64,000 bases of DNA from Rhodococcus sp. SGAir0479 (GCF_005484805.1 NZ_CP039432.1:1674001-1738000); one strand, 5' to 3'. Positions 17,701 to 26,498 are shown, counted from the first letter of the stretch. Made by a program: numbers and translations. The notes: generated by a model from the sequence alone, not told the origin.

Positions 17701-17928
17701 GTGCCCACCATCCGACACCCAGACCAGCTGAAGATCGCTGGCACCTGCTTCGCCGGAGCACTCATCAACACCGCGCTCGCACCGCTCGCGCTACCACTCA
17801 TCGCGATCGTGCCGCCCCTCGGCATCATTCTGCTCGCCACCACAGCAGCACTCGCACCAGTCCTGTTCTGCACCTCCATCGGATTCCTCACTCGATGGGC
17901 CCTACTCACCCGCCACACCAAACCCTGA
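17701..17928 (+). CDS. Small two-helix membrane protein (75 residues)
   Basis: A short protein with two adjacent hydrophobic helices, GTCFAGALINTALAPLALPL and a following LGIILLATTAALAPVLFCTS, and a short positive tail. GTG 17701 is chosen because TACAGT, a TANNNT -10 box, ends seven bases upstream, which gives a leaderless message; no ribosome binding site exists. Function unknown; orphan. Confidence 0.5.
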   Translation: MPTIRHPDQLKIAGTCFAGALINTALAPLALPLIAIVPPLGIILLATTAALAPVLFCTSIGFLTRWALLTRHTKP

Positions 17929-18075
17929 CACCACACCCAAGCCAACACGCAAAACGCCCCCACATCCGACGAGGCTAGGCGGGCGGAGCTGGGCGGCGCG
18001 CGAGCACACCTTACGAACAACCCGCTCGCCGTCGCTGACCGTGGAGGCCGAGCAGCCGGCGCGCCGTTCACGTAA

Positions 18076-18645
18076 CTATCGACCTGCGCTCTTGAGTCGG
18101 TAGTTCGCGACGCGGGCGCGTGTCGCGCACCGGGGCGTGCAGTAGCGCTGCGCAGTACGGCGCCCGCTGTCGACGAAGAAGTCGTCGCAGCCGGGCGCCT
18201 GGCAAGTGCCCCACGCGCACGCACCCTTCTCGCTGAGCCACAATCCGAGGGCGAAAGCGGCGGTGGAGGCGAACCACTGCGCCCGGTCAGTGTTCTCGGA
18301 ACGGAGATGCATCGACCACGGGCGCCCGGGAAGTTGGACGAGCTGAGGGTGAGCCGGATATCGGTTCAACGTGGAGTTGATCCTGTCCGCCGCCGTCCCG
18401 GACTCCCGAGCGGCGAGAATTCGCACGATGTCTTCGATCGCGGCCAGAAGGTCGGCGCCTTTGCCGCACTTCGGCACTGCGGCGCCATGCGCGGTGTGTC
18501 GGTCGACGATCGCCTGGAAGTCGGTGACCGACAGGGCCGGATTCTTTCGGTATGCGTTCGCGACTTCGACGACGAACCGTAGGCCGCGGGGATTGTCGCC
18601 ACTCAGATCCACGACGAGCACCTCCGAGAAACGGGTGGACAACAA
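18076..18645 (-). CDS. CGNR zinc-finger domain transcriptional regulator
   Basis: A 189-residue protein of the ABATE/CGNR family. The C-terminal zinc finger is clear: GTCQAPGCDDFFVDSGRR and then RYCTPRCATRARVANYR, giving the CxxxxC...CxxxC layout. The N-terminal helical part is the stress-response (ABATE) domain. TTG 18645 is supported by TACAGT on the minus strand (18657-18652), six bases upstream, which implies a leaderless transcript. It is divergent from the FAD monooxygenase and likely controls it. Confidence 0.85.
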   Translation of the reverse strand: MLSTRFSEVLVVDLSGDNPRGLRFVVEVANAYRKNPALSVTDFQAIVDRHTAHGAAVPKCGKGADLLAAIEDIVRILAARESGTAADRINSTLNRYPAHPQLVQLPGRPWSMHLRSENTDRAQWFASTAAFALGLWLSEKGACAWGTCQAPGCDDFFVDSGRRTAQRYCTPRCATRARVANYRLKSAGR

Positions 18646-18651
18646 GTGATC

Positions 18652-18684
18652 ACTGTAACGTATATTTCAGCCGAATACCGTTAC
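18652..18684. promoter_or_regulatory. Inverted repeat in the CGNR / monooxygenase divergent promoter
   Basis: GTAACG (18655-18660) and CGTTAC (18679-18684) form a 6-bp inverted repeat with an 18-base AT-rich centre. The left arm overlaps the -10 box (TACAGT, minus strand) of the CGNR gene. Placement makes it a good candidate for autoregulation and control of the monooxygenase. Confidence 0.45.
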
Positions 18685-18733
18685 GAATGTCGGCGCGCCG
18701 GGTCCGCTCGATCCGGCTCGGAGGAGGACGTGC

Positions 18734-20288
18734 ATGCATAGTCGAACGAGCCGGGTACTCATCGTCGGGGGCGGGCCGGTCGGACTTGCCCTGTCAATCC
18801 TGCTCTCTCGCAACGAAATCGACAATTGCCTGGTAGAGACCCGTCCGCGCACGTCACCCCAAAGCGCGAGGCATCTCGGCCCGGTCGATGGAACTGTTGC
18901 GTCGGATGGGCCTCGAGGACCGCGTACGAGCGGCGGGGTTGCCCGGCGAACACGTGTCGATGTACCGCGGAGCGACATTGAGCGCACCCGAATTCGTGCG
19001 CACCACCCTCGACCAGGGCGTGGTCGGTCGAGAGGTCACCCCCGCGCCCGGGGTGATCTGCTCTCAGGACGTCCTCGAGGCGATCTTGTTCGAGCCGGCA
19101 CGTGAAGCGGACGGGAGCCGTATTCGATTCGGTACCGAATTCGTCTCGTTCACCGAGAACCACGACGGTATCTCGGCCGAACTGCGCGACGTCGACACCG
19201 GCGCGCGGTCGATCGTCGCGGCCGACTACCTCGTGGGCTGTGACGGATCCAGAAGTACCGTTCGGGCACAGTCCGGCATCCGGATGGACGGCGACACCGG
19301 GCTGGGGTACTACGTCAGCGTCCGCTTCCGTGCACCCTTGGGCGCCGTCGTCGCCGATCGAACGAGCGCCTCGTACTTCCTGACCCCACCTGCCCGGGGC
19401 GGATTCATGGCGATCGACAACGACACGCACTGGATCTACCAGTACCCCTACGACCCTGACACCGAGGATCCGACCGCGTTCGATGAGGCCCACTGGACCG
19501 AGATCGTGCGCGCCGCCGCCGGCGTCGCCGACCTCGACGTGTCGGTCGTCGACACGTCGGTGTGGCGGATGGATGCCACACTCGCCTCCGCGTACCGACG
19601 TCGGCGCGTGTTCCTGGCCGGCGATGCGGCCCATGCCGTTCCGCCGACCGGCGGGCACGGGATGAACTTAGGCCTCGGTGACGCCGACAACCTGGCGTGG
19701 AAACTGGCCGCAGTCTTGTCGGGACGGGCCGGCGCCGAACTTCTCGACACCTACGAGGCTGAGCGTAGGCCCATCCCCCGGCAGGTCATCGAGATCGCTC
19801 TGGACAATGCCGGAGCCCGCGGCGGGTACCGCATCGACGATGAACTTCTCCTCACCACACGGTACGGATCGGATGCCGTGGTCGATGGGCCCTCGGACTC
19901 GTCGATCGACCCCGGCGGATACACGCCCGCGGGCTTGCCCGGGCAGCTGCTTCCACATGTACAGTTCGCCAATTCAATTGGCGTAGGCTCGACCCTCGAC
20001 CTGATCGGCGCCACCTTCACACTCATCCACGGCCCCACCGACAGCGCCCAGTGGCACGACCAGGTCGACGATGCTGCTCGACGAGGCCATCCGGTCACTG
20101 GGAGACACCCGTTGGTGCAAGACGCGTCCGACGACCCGTGGGACCGGCTGCGTCGCCTGTGTGGACTCGCGAATACCGGGGCCCTGCTCGTGCGCCCCGA
20201 CGGGCATATCGCCTGGCGCGCCGACACTCCCGCCTCCGGGCCCAGTCTGGGAGACACACTGGCCACGTTGCTCGCCAAGCCCTCCTGA
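18734..20288 (+). pseudogene. FAD-dependent aromatic monooxygenase (group A), frameshifted
   Basis: The start (ATG 18734, after a GGAGGAGG site) gives the FAD motif VLIVGGGPVGLALSILLSRN. The frame then breaks at a CCCC run (18857-18860). Dropping one C restores KARGISARSMELLRRMGLED and a full PHBH-like enzyme: GCDGSRSTVR, the GD motif GDAAHAVPPTGGHGMN and a C-terminal thioredoxin-like domain ending near 20288, about 517 residues in all. Such enzymes hydroxylate phenolic rings using NAD(P)H and O2. It is either a recent inactivation or a homopolymer error; the 466-residue remainder is perfectly preserved, favouring a recent or artefactual change. Confidence 0.8.
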
Positions 20289-20451
20289 TCGACGGCCGAC
20301 CCGGCATGCGCGACAACGTCGAATCGTCGCCGCCGCGCACTCTGCTCGAGGAGCCTCCGACGGTCTCGACGCCATCGAAGGTCCGACACGCTGCCGGCGT
20401 CCGAGTGGGCAGGGCGTGCGTGCACCGCGCACCGCGAGTACGCCGCGCCGA

Positions 20452-20847
20452 TCATCTCCCGCCCGGGTCGTCGAGTGGCGACTGCCAGGTCGCCATCTGC
20501 GACCGGAACGTCGCGCACGCAACGACATCCGGTTTGCTGCACCGAACCGCGTGTGCGAGAAGTTCGTGGGCGTGCCGAAGGTCGACGATGCGGCGCTCGA
20601 TCTCGGCGAGTTTGGCGGTCAACATCGCTCCGCGTTGTGGACGGTCCTGCTGAACGTCGCGAATCTCGTCGAGGCTGAGGCCAGCCGTTTGGAACGTGCG
20701 CAACACCGCGATCCGGTCGGCGGCCTCGGCCGGATATCGTCGCTGCCCGCCCCGTCGCTCGGGCTCCGGCAGGACCCCTTGCCGCTCCCAGTATCGGATT
20801 GCCGATGCCGGGACTCCGGTGCTCGCGGCGAGCTGACCGATCGTCAT
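20452..20847 (-). CDS. MerR-family transcriptional regulator
   Basis: A 131-residue protein: MTIGQLAASTGVPASAIRYW is the helix-turn-helix, followed by wing residues QRRYPAEAADRIAVLR, a dimerisation coiled coil (about residues 80-110) and a short C-terminal tail with two Cys (RCSKPDVVAC), which might bind a metal or sense redox. ATG 20847 has AGGGGA about nine bases upstream; the longer frame to 21057 is rejected. It is divergent from the aldolase-CMD operon, which it probably activates. Confidence 0.88.
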   Translation of the reverse strand: MTIGQLAASTGVPASAIRYWERQGVLPEPERRGGQRRYPAEAADRIAVLRTFQTAGLSLDEIRDVQQDRPQRGAMLTAKLAEIERRIVDLRHAHELLAHAVRCSKPDVVACATFRSQMATWQSPLDDPGGR

Positions 20848-20877
20848 CACAGCAGTTCCCCTTGGTCGATACATCGC

Positions 20878-20900
20878 TTGACTTGAACCCGAGTTTAAGG
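20878..20900. promoter_or_regulatory. Candidate MerR operator
   Basis: TTGACTTGAACCCGAGTTT and the next AAGG contain CTTGAA (20882-20887 region) and TTTAAG (20894-20899) as an imperfect inverted repeat, the form typical of MerR sites placed between -35 and -10 elements. TTGACT at 20878-20883 is a -35 candidate for the aldolase direction. Confidence 0.45.
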
Positions 20901-20961
20901 CGCACCGTGGTCGTCGTCGGCGCCGAACGGCCGCCGACCACCGAATCGGAAAGGTCTGACC

Positions 20962-21624
20962 ATGACGGGAACACCGGCAACGACACCCCAGGCCCACCAG
21001 ATCGCCGAGACGGCCGCGCAGTTGTTCGCAGCCGGCGTGATGTCGCACTCCGGGCACGCCAACATCAGCGCGCGGCTGGACGGCGAACGGTTCGCCATGA
21101 CCCCGGGCTTCATTCGCGAGCTACGGCCAGAACAAGTGGCGGTCGTCCACCAGGACGGGCGGGTCCTCGAAGGGAAGCTGCGATCCTCCAGCACCGAGAT
21201 CATCGCCATGCACGGCATCGTCTATCGCAAGCGGGCCGAGGTGGGCGCCGTCATCCACACCCATTCGCCCGCGTCGACCGCGTTTGCCGTGGCGAACCGG
21301 CCCCTGCCGTGCCGAACTGAGCCGATGCTGCGTTTCGGTCAGGCCGAGGAAGTGCCGGTCGTCGCGTGGGGACCGCGCGGATCGGACGTATCGGTCCGCA
21401 GCATCGCCCAGATCCTCGATGATCGTCCGACGACGCAGGCAGTGCTGCTGGCCAACCACGGCCTGATGGTCTTCGGCCCGGATCCGGCATCGGCCGCCGC
21501 GCTCCTGTATGCGATCGAGGAAAGCGCCGAAGCGGAGATCGCCGCGCGCGCCATCGGCGGGGCGGTGGACTTCCCTCCGGGTGCCCTCGCGGCCGTCCGC
21601 GCCTCGATGGCGCGCAGCTCATGA
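20962..21624 (+). CDS. Class II aldolase/adducin-family protein
   Basis: A 220-residue Zn-dependent aldolase or decarboxylase-like enzyme. The fold markers are present: HSGHANISAR, FAMTPGF, the phosphate/substrate loop SSSTE, and the zinc ligands in VIHTHSP and ANHGLMV. Relatives act on fuculose- or ribulose-phosphate or on aromatic catabolic intermediates; which one applies here is not clear. AAGGTC precedes ATG 20962. The stop overlaps the next start (ATGA), so the two products are made together. Confidence 0.88.
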   Translation: MTGTPATTPQAHQIAETAAQLFAAGVMSHSGHANISARLDGERFAMTPGFIRELRPEQVAVVHQDGRVLEGKLRSSSTEIIAMHGIVYRKRAEVGAVIHTHSPASTAFAVANRPLPCRTEPMLRFGQAEEVPVVAWGPRGSDVSVRSIAQILDDRPTTQAVLLANHGLMVFGPDPASAAALLYAIEESAEAEIAARAIGGAVDFPPGALAAVRASMARSS

Positions 21625-22007
21625 GCGCCAACGCATACCGCGCCGACGCGATCCGCGACCGCTACCACTCGACCCTCGGCGCCGTTCCTCCCGGCGCCGA
21701 GGACCGCCTGCGGCTGGCCGAACAACACCATCGGCTCGACACCGAAGAAGCGATCATAGCGCTGCGGCACATCGTGCTGACCGACAACGCGCTGGGAGCA
21801 CGCGTGCAGCAGCTCGTCCACTTCGGTCAACTGCTGGCGCTGGGCCGGTCGGACCCTGCCCGGATCCACGCCCGCGGCGCGCTCCACGCCGGTGCAACCA
21901 CCGCCGACCTCATCGGCGTAGCCGAAACCGCGGTCATCACCGCCGGCGTTCCCGCCTACGCACTCGGCATGGAGATCATCGCGGAACTCACTCGACAACC
22001 CGACTGA
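21621..22007 (+). CDS. Carboxymuconolactone decarboxylase (CMD)-family protein
   Basis: A 128-residue all-helical protein with the CMD fold: NALGARVQQLVHFGQLLALG, HARGALHAGATTADLIGVAE and AVITAGVPAYALGMEII. It lacks the CxxC of AhpD peroxidases, so a lyase or lactone-decarboxylase-like role fits better than peroxidase. It is translationally coupled to the class II aldolase. Together they look like the lower end of an aromatic or sugar-acid pathway (inference). Confidence 0.82.
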   Translation: MSANAYRADAIRDRYHSTLGAVPPGAEDRLRLAEQHHRLDTEEAIIALRHIVLTDNALGARVQQLVHFGQLLALGRSDPARIHARGALHAGATTADLIGVAETAVITAGVPAYALGMEIIAELTRQPD

Positions 22008-22355
22008 AATCCAACCGTCGACCCGGCCCGGCCAGAGGGTCCGGCACGTGCCCGAACCTCCCGGGTTGCCGGCCAGCCCCCTCAGCGCCCAGACGCGACA
22101 TGCATCTGGCCCAGGTTGCGCGGCCTCAGCTCCATCACCGTCCTCCACCACAGGAACCGCAGCAGACGCCTCGGTGATGGTGATAACAGAGACGCCACCT
22201 GGGCGGATGCGGACACGATCGCCAACCTGCACTGCAGCATCTCTCGAAGAACCCGAACGGAGAACGCTGTCGGATGCGCCAGCTCACACGGCCCACAGGA
22301 TCGTTTGTCGGTTCCCGTGCGGGCGGGCGTGGCCGGCGCACAATCTAACCTCTGA
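22008..22355. other. Intergenic with a possible minus-strand gene start
   Basis: On the minus strand GTG 22232 opens VQVGDRVRIRPGGVSVITIT, which looks like the start of a small beta-rich protein. After about 35 residues the frame loses character and runs antisense into the CMD gene. It may be a broken or frameshifted small gene; confidence is low. Confidence 0.25.
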
Positions 22356-22707
22356 GTGCCAGGTCGACGGCGGCGGGCGCGGCACGCAACGGCGTCGGGT
22401 CCTTGCTGCTCCGCGCGGACGACGACGATGGCCGCCTGGTCTACATCGAACACGTCGGCACCGGATTCACCACCGCTCTCCGGCGATTGCTCTGCCAGCA
22501 ACTGGCCGCGCATGAACAGCCGCGCGCCGCGCTCGCCGCGCTGCCCCCGAACCGAGAAGCGAGGGGGCGCCGACTGGGTGGAACCGGCCCTGGTCGGCGA
22601 CGTCGAGTACCGCGAGTACACGGGCGGCAGCCCGCGACGCCCCCAGCTGGAAGGGCCTTCGCAACGACAAGACCCCGGACGAGGTCGACCTCCCCGCTCG
22701 ACACTGA
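22356..22707 (+). pseudogene. Decayed ATP-dependent DNA ligase C-terminal (OB-fold) fragment
   Basis: Pieces of the LigC/LigD ligase C-terminal domain appear in successive frames: LLLRADDDDGRLVYIEHVGT and GFTTALRRLLCQQLAA from 22403, ADWVEPALVGDVEYREYTGG from about 22570, and PSWKGLRNDKTPDEVDLP ending at 22707. These match the usual order GxLLxGxYDxxGRLxYxGHVGTGF, WxxPxLVxEVxYxExT, R.PSFxGLRxDK. No nucleotidyl-transferase domain lies upstream. This is a truncated, multiply frameshifted remnant of an NHEJ-type ligase. Confidence 0.75.
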
Positions 22708-22745
22708 CCGCATTCACCTCCGCCCGACCGTGCTAACCATGTCTT

Positions 22746-23177
22746 GTGAAGTCCCTGGTTACGGTTACGGTTGCTGTCGGTGCTGCTGCTCTGGTCCTGT
22801 CTGCCTGCTCCGGCCCCACGGACCCGAACGCCGAGCCGGAAACTGCGCCTGAGCCGCTATCACCGTCCGCCACCATCACAGCGGTCGACGAACAACCACA
22901 GACCGGCACCTGGGTTCGTCGCACCGATTGGAGCAGCGTAAGTGATCTCACTGGCCACGCGCTGTACGAGAAGATGTGTAGCTCGCAATCCGAGTACTTC
23001 GACTTGATGGGCGATCCCGTGCGCACGAGAGGCCTTGAAGTGTTCGATCGCGAGCAGTTCGCGCGTGAGCGAGTGGAGACGATGCGTTCGGATTACTCGT
23101 GGAAGGCGACGTTCTCGCCAGCGGACCAGGAACTGATGGCCCAGGCAGTGCTCGCTGCGGGACGAGGGGCCTGCTGA
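22746..23177 (+). CDS. Lipoprotein of unknown function
   Basis: A 143-residue protein with a lipoprotein signal peptide: MKSLVTVTVAVGAAALVLSAC, lipobox LSAC. A Pro/Thr/Ser-rich linker follows, then a small domain with Cys in YEKMCSSQSEYFDLMG and a final Cys at the C-terminal end (GRGAC), likely a disulfide. It is exported and anchored to the membrane. GTG 22746 is the start; no clear ribosome binding site is visible, and TAACCAT nearby may be the -10 box. Confidence 0.7.
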   Translation: MKSLVTVTVAVGAAALVLSACSGPTDPNAEPETAPEPLSPSATITAVDEQPQTGTWVRRTDWSSVSDLTGHALYEKMCSSQSEYFDLMGDPVRTRGLEVFDREQFARERVETMRSDYSWKATFSPADQELMAQAVLAAGRGAC

Positions 23178-23790
23178 ACAGGCGTTGCATCCGGGAAGGG
23201 CCGTTTACCCGTCCGGGTGCCCCCTCGGCGAGAAGCTGCCCGCCCATAGACACGTAACCGGCTCTCGCCCGGAATAGGGCCGCCGGTACCGGCGTTGAGA
23301 CGGCTGGATCGGTTGCGTTCCGTGTCCCCCGGGCTCACACCCTTGTCCTCGCAGAGTTCCGCACGGCTGGAGCTGCGTTGCGCCAATCGCCGAGAGGCGA
23401 CCGAACGCATCCGGTCCCTTTTCGCACCCCATCAGAAGAGGGGAACCGCGGACGCTGCCGACCGATCTGGCCGGCGCTGACGGTGCCCGTCAGTACCCAC
23501 GTTCCGCGATCCCGCAGCGCTCGCCACCGCGCCACGAACCATCGCAGCGCATGCCCTCGGGACGCCGGGCACGACGCTGACGATCACCTAAAGCGATTCG
23601 AGGTGGAAGCGAGAGGGTCGGATCCGGCCGACTCCGGCACCGCAGTGCCCGTGACGTCCTGAGCACCGATGCCATGTCAGGAGCCCGCCGGCACGTCCAG
23701 GTAATCGAGCCCGAGGCGTGGGCGCGGGCAATCTTCGCCGCGTTCGACGACGGCGAGCGGCGGATCTATCTCCTCGGCGGTGTCGACGCG
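23178..23790. other. Intergenic, no gene seen
   Basis: About 610 bases between two lipoprotein genes pointing toward each other. Frames here are short and Arg/Pro-rich on both strands, with no ribosome binding sites. No strong hairpin beyond ordinary GC-rich pairing was noticed. Confidence 0.4.
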
Positions 23791-24393
23791 TCAGCCGGTG
23801 TACGGCTCGCAGGCACGACCGGTGATGTAGCCCTGCTCGCAGCCGTATTGGGTTTGGATGTCGCCGCTGGTCGGGGCTTTGCCGCAGCGAATTCCGCAGC
23901 GTTCGTAGCCGTTGACGACGCCGTCACCGTTTCGGTCTTCCTCCGGGTCGTACGGGTAACCGCCACCGGGGTTCGGGTTGGTGTTCGTTTCGGCGCGCAT
24001 CGTGGCGCAGGCCGGGTCGGTCGTGGAGTACGACCCGTCGGTGTAGACGGCGGTGCCCGGGTAGTCGCAGTACCTCAGCACCTTCGCGGGGGCTTCGGTG
24101 GTCGCCGGTGGCACGTATGTGTCGCAGGCCGCCTCGTAGCCGGTGGTGCCGTCGGAGTACAGGGCGGTCCCGGACTGGTAGATCGACAGGTCACCGCATT
24201 CGAAAGTGGCGGGTGCGGCCTCAGCGGTGGTGTTGGCCGGCGGCTGCGTTGTGGGCGTCGTCGTGGTTGCGTCGACGGTCGTGGTGACGGGCGTGGTCGG
24301 CGGCGTCTCCACGGGATCGTCTCCCCCACCGCAGGCAGTCAGGCCGAAAGAGGCCAGGGCGGCCACGGCGGCGATGATGAGTTTGTTCTTCAA
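23791..24393 (-). CDS. Lipoprotein with Thr-rich linker and EF-hand-like loop
   Basis: A 200-residue exported protein. Start TTG 24393 follows GGGGGA and gives a lipoprotein signal LIIAAVAALASFGLTAC. A long Thr/Pro linker (VTTTVDATTTTPTT) follows, then a Cys-rich body (FECGDLSIY, EAACDTYV, RYCDYPGT, ACATMR). Near the C terminus EEDRNGDGVVNGYERCGIRC has the D-x-N-x-D-G loop of a calcium-binding site. Upstream ATG 24432 is possible but lacks a site. Unknown function; probably a cell-surface protein. Confidence 0.7.
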   Translation of the reverse strand: MKNKLIIAAVAALASFGLTACGGGDDPVETPPTTPVTTTVDATTTTPTTQPPANTTAEAAPATFECGDLSIYQSGTALYSDGTTGYEAACDTYVPPATTEAPAKVLRYCDYPGTAVYTDGSYSTTDPACATMRAETNTNPNPGGGYPYDPEEDRNGDGVVNGYERCGIRCGKAPTSGDIQTQYGCEQGYITGRACEPYTG

Positions 24394-24588
24394 GTCAGTC
24401 CCCCCATACGGGTCAACGGGTGTCTCGGTCATCGGCCCGGCGCGATGGCCTGTTACCCGGTGTGCATTTTGCTGGCGGTCGTCTAACCACGCAGAGCCGT
24501 AGTCGCCGAAGGCGTTCGGCGACAAACGGTGTTCAGCCCGGCGGGCCGGCAGGCTGAATACCCGAATGTTGCGTCGATCGAGTCCGTG

Positions 24589-25290
24589 TCAGCCCGCGGA
24601 CTTCCAGCGGTCCCGGCCATCGCTTCCCGCGCCACACATCATCGGTGTGCCCTTGCTGGTCACGCGGACAGCGCCGGGGGTGGAACAGAACGCGCCAGGA
24701 GTAACCGTGCCGAGCGACGGCGCGGGCGCAGGCTCCGGGGCGGGAGGCGGCGTGTACGCGGGCGGTGGTGTGTATGCGGGCGGTGGTGTGTATGCGGGAA
24801 CGGCGGGCTGCGGGTTCCACGTTGCGTCGCACAGCCGGTCGCCTTCCGCGCCCATCGACTCGCGCCATGCGGCATCGCTGCACGAGGATTCGAGAGGGAG
24901 CGTCGTCGTGGGAGCCGTCGCGACCGTCGTCGTCGCCGGCGGCGGAGCGGCCTCCGAGGTGGGGGCGTCGGCGCTCGACGTCGCCGCAGGAGCCACGGCG
25001 GTGGTGCGGTCGAGGACGCCGGGGTGCCGGCATCATCGTCGTCCATGGCTGCACCGATGGCGCCGACGCCGATGAACGCCACGAGGACGCCGCCGACGAT
25101 CCACGGCCACTTCGGCTTCTTCTTCCCCTGCTCGGCCAGCGCACCAAACTCGTTGCGGGAGTATATGGTTTGGGTCGCGGGGTCGTCTTCAGCAGCCCCG
25201 GCGGACCCTGTGGCGGGGGTGAATCCGGCGGTGTTGAGTACCTGCGTCGCTGGTGCTGCAACGACTCTTCTTCACGTTGAAGTGGATCAT
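24589..25290 (-). pseudogene. Frameshifted membrane-anchored protein with Pro repeats
   Basis: Overlapping frames spell one protein. A region NTAGFTPATGSAGAAED with YSRNEFGALAEQGKKKPKW leads into a helix WIVGGVLVAFIGVGAIGAA. A Thr/Ala linker and YTPPPA repeated three times follow, then a tail GAFCSTPGAVRVTSKGTPMM which is a common actinobacterial C-terminal motif. The sense changes frame near 25010 and probably near 25235. The first start could be ATG 25290 (MIHFNVKKSR). It sits next to the lipoprotein gene at 23791-24393 and has a similar Thr-rich, Cys-bearing exported part. Confidence 0.5.
24752..24799. repeat. 18-base tandem repeat (2.7 copies)
   Basis: GTGTAYGCGGGCGGTGGT is repeated at 24752-24769 and 24770-24787 with a partial third at 24788-24799. 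On the minus strand it encodes the hexapeptide YTPPPA repeated in the Pro-rich linker. It is a coding microsatellite, not a CRISPR. Confidence 0.8.
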
Positions 25291-25336
25291 GTCGCCAGGA
25301 TTCGCGCGCTCGACCCGGGAGGCGACTCTGCCGTGC

Positions 25337-25807
25337 TCAGCGGGGCGAGATCCACATCGTGATGTCGGCGTGGACGACGGTCGTCCCGTCGGGATCGGTG
25401 ATGTCGACCGGGACGATGACCTCGCGGGCTGCATCAGGTGCGAGGCTGCCCAGGTCTTCCACGGTGGCGATGCCCGTCAGCGTGCCTCTGGCCTTCTCGA
25501 GGTAGGAGACGTGCATGCCCTTGGGGATCCAGCGGTGCGTGTCCGGTAGGGAGATGTCGAGCGTTGTTCCGCCGGCGAGCTCGGCGAGGTTGCAGCAGGC
25601 GATGGCGTGGACCGTGCCGAGGTGGTTGTGCACGCTCCAGCGGTCGCGCATGCGAACCTCGCCGCGCCCAGGCTCGAGCGAGACGATCGTGGGTCGGATG
25701 GTGCGAAAGTAGGGGGCTTTCAGAGTGAGGGCGGTGCTGAAGACCCGCTTACCGAAGGGGCGCGCGTTAAGTGCGCTGTACGCCTTCTTGATCGGTGATT
25801 CGGTCAT
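25337..25807 (-). CDS. DUF4442 hotdog-fold protein (putative thioesterase)
   Basis: A 156-residue protein. The segments RMRDRWSVHNHLGTVHAIAC and CNLAELAGG give the hotdog helix with the N-H-x-G motif typical of DUF4442, a family related to acyl-CoA thioesterases. It lies 74 bases downstream of a TetR gene and an enoyl-CoA hydratase on the same strand, supporting a role in acyl-CoA turnover. Catalysis is inferred, not proven, for this family. Confidence 0.82.
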   Translation of the reverse strand: MTESPIKKAYSALNARPFGKRVFSTALTLKAPYFRTIRPTIVSLEPGRGEVRMRDRWSVHNHLGTVHAIACCNLAELAGGTTLDISLPDTHRWIPKGMHVSYLEKARGTLTGIATVEDLGSLAPDAAREVIVPVDITDPDGTTVVHADITMWISPR

Positions 25808-25881
25808 GGAACTGGTTCCTTCTGATGCCTGGACTGCTCGGCGGGCCGCGGGGTGAGCGCTGCCCCGAATGGACGTATGGT

Positions 25882-26493
25882 TCAGACGGCGGAGGCCGGC
25901 GGCGCCTGCGAGGCGATGCCGCGCACCGCGAGTTCGAGAGCGTGATGGGCGATCGGGTCGGTGACGTTTTTCGACCGGAGCAGCAGCGTGCCGGGGAGAT
26001 TGACGACGCAGTACCGCACGGTGGTGATGGCTGCGGGGTCTTGTCGGTTCCAGAGTGCGGAGGAAAGTTCGACCAGCAGTTGGCCGAGCTCCTTCTGGCG
26101 CTGTCGGAGCTGCGCCCGGCCGTCGTCGGTGAGTTCTGCGGTCATGAGGTCGTCGACGTTGGCCGACAGCAGCAATCGGGCGCTGTCCATGTTCGACTCG
26201 GCGTAATGGGCCGGCGCCATGGCCGCAGTGACAAGGGCGTCGGTCGGGGTGCCGGTGGCCATGGCGCGCGCGACCGTGCCCCGCTGGAACGTGAGGAAAT
26301 CCTCCGCCTCACGCGCCCAGACGCGCGCCAGCAGGCCGTCACGTGACCCGAAGGCGTGGTAGACAGCGCCGCTGGATGCACCGGACACTGCAGTGAGGGC
26401 ACGGATGGTCACGCCTGCGGCCCCGTGGGTTACCCAAAGGTCATGCGCGTGGTCACAGAGCGTGTTCAGGTCGTGCTGACGGGGGCGACCCAT
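25882..26493 (-). CDS. TetR-family transcriptional regulator
   Basis: A 203-residue TetR protein: GRPRQHDLNTLCDHAHDLWV, then the helix-turn-helix VTIRALTAVSGASSGAVYHA and FGSRDGLLARVW. The C-terminal domain begins around residue 80. The gene starts five bases after the enoyl-CoA hydratase stop, so they are co-transcribed. It is a likely sensor of an acyl-CoA and an autoregulator of this three-gene operon through the palindrome at 27223-27238. Confidence 0.9.
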   Translation of the reverse strand: MGRPRQHDLNTLCDHAHDLWVTHGAAGVTIRALTAVSGASSGAVYHAFGSRDGLLARVWAREAEDFLTFQRGTVARAMATGTPTDALVTAAMAPAHYAESNMDSARLLLSANVDDLMTAELTDDGRAQLRQRQKELGQLLVELSSALWNRQDPAAITTVRYCVVNLPGTLLLRSKNVTDPIAHHALELAVRGIASQAPPASAV

Positions 26494-26498
26494 CGTGC

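Noticed and set aside
23178-23673. Possible small genes in the gap
   Set aside because: All frames are Arg/Pro/Ser-rich, start without ribosome binding sites, and overlap each other on both strands.
24752-24799. Possible CRISPR or noncoding tandem repeat
   Set aside because: Only 2.7 copies of an 18-base unit without spacers; it encodes a Pro-rich hexapeptide.
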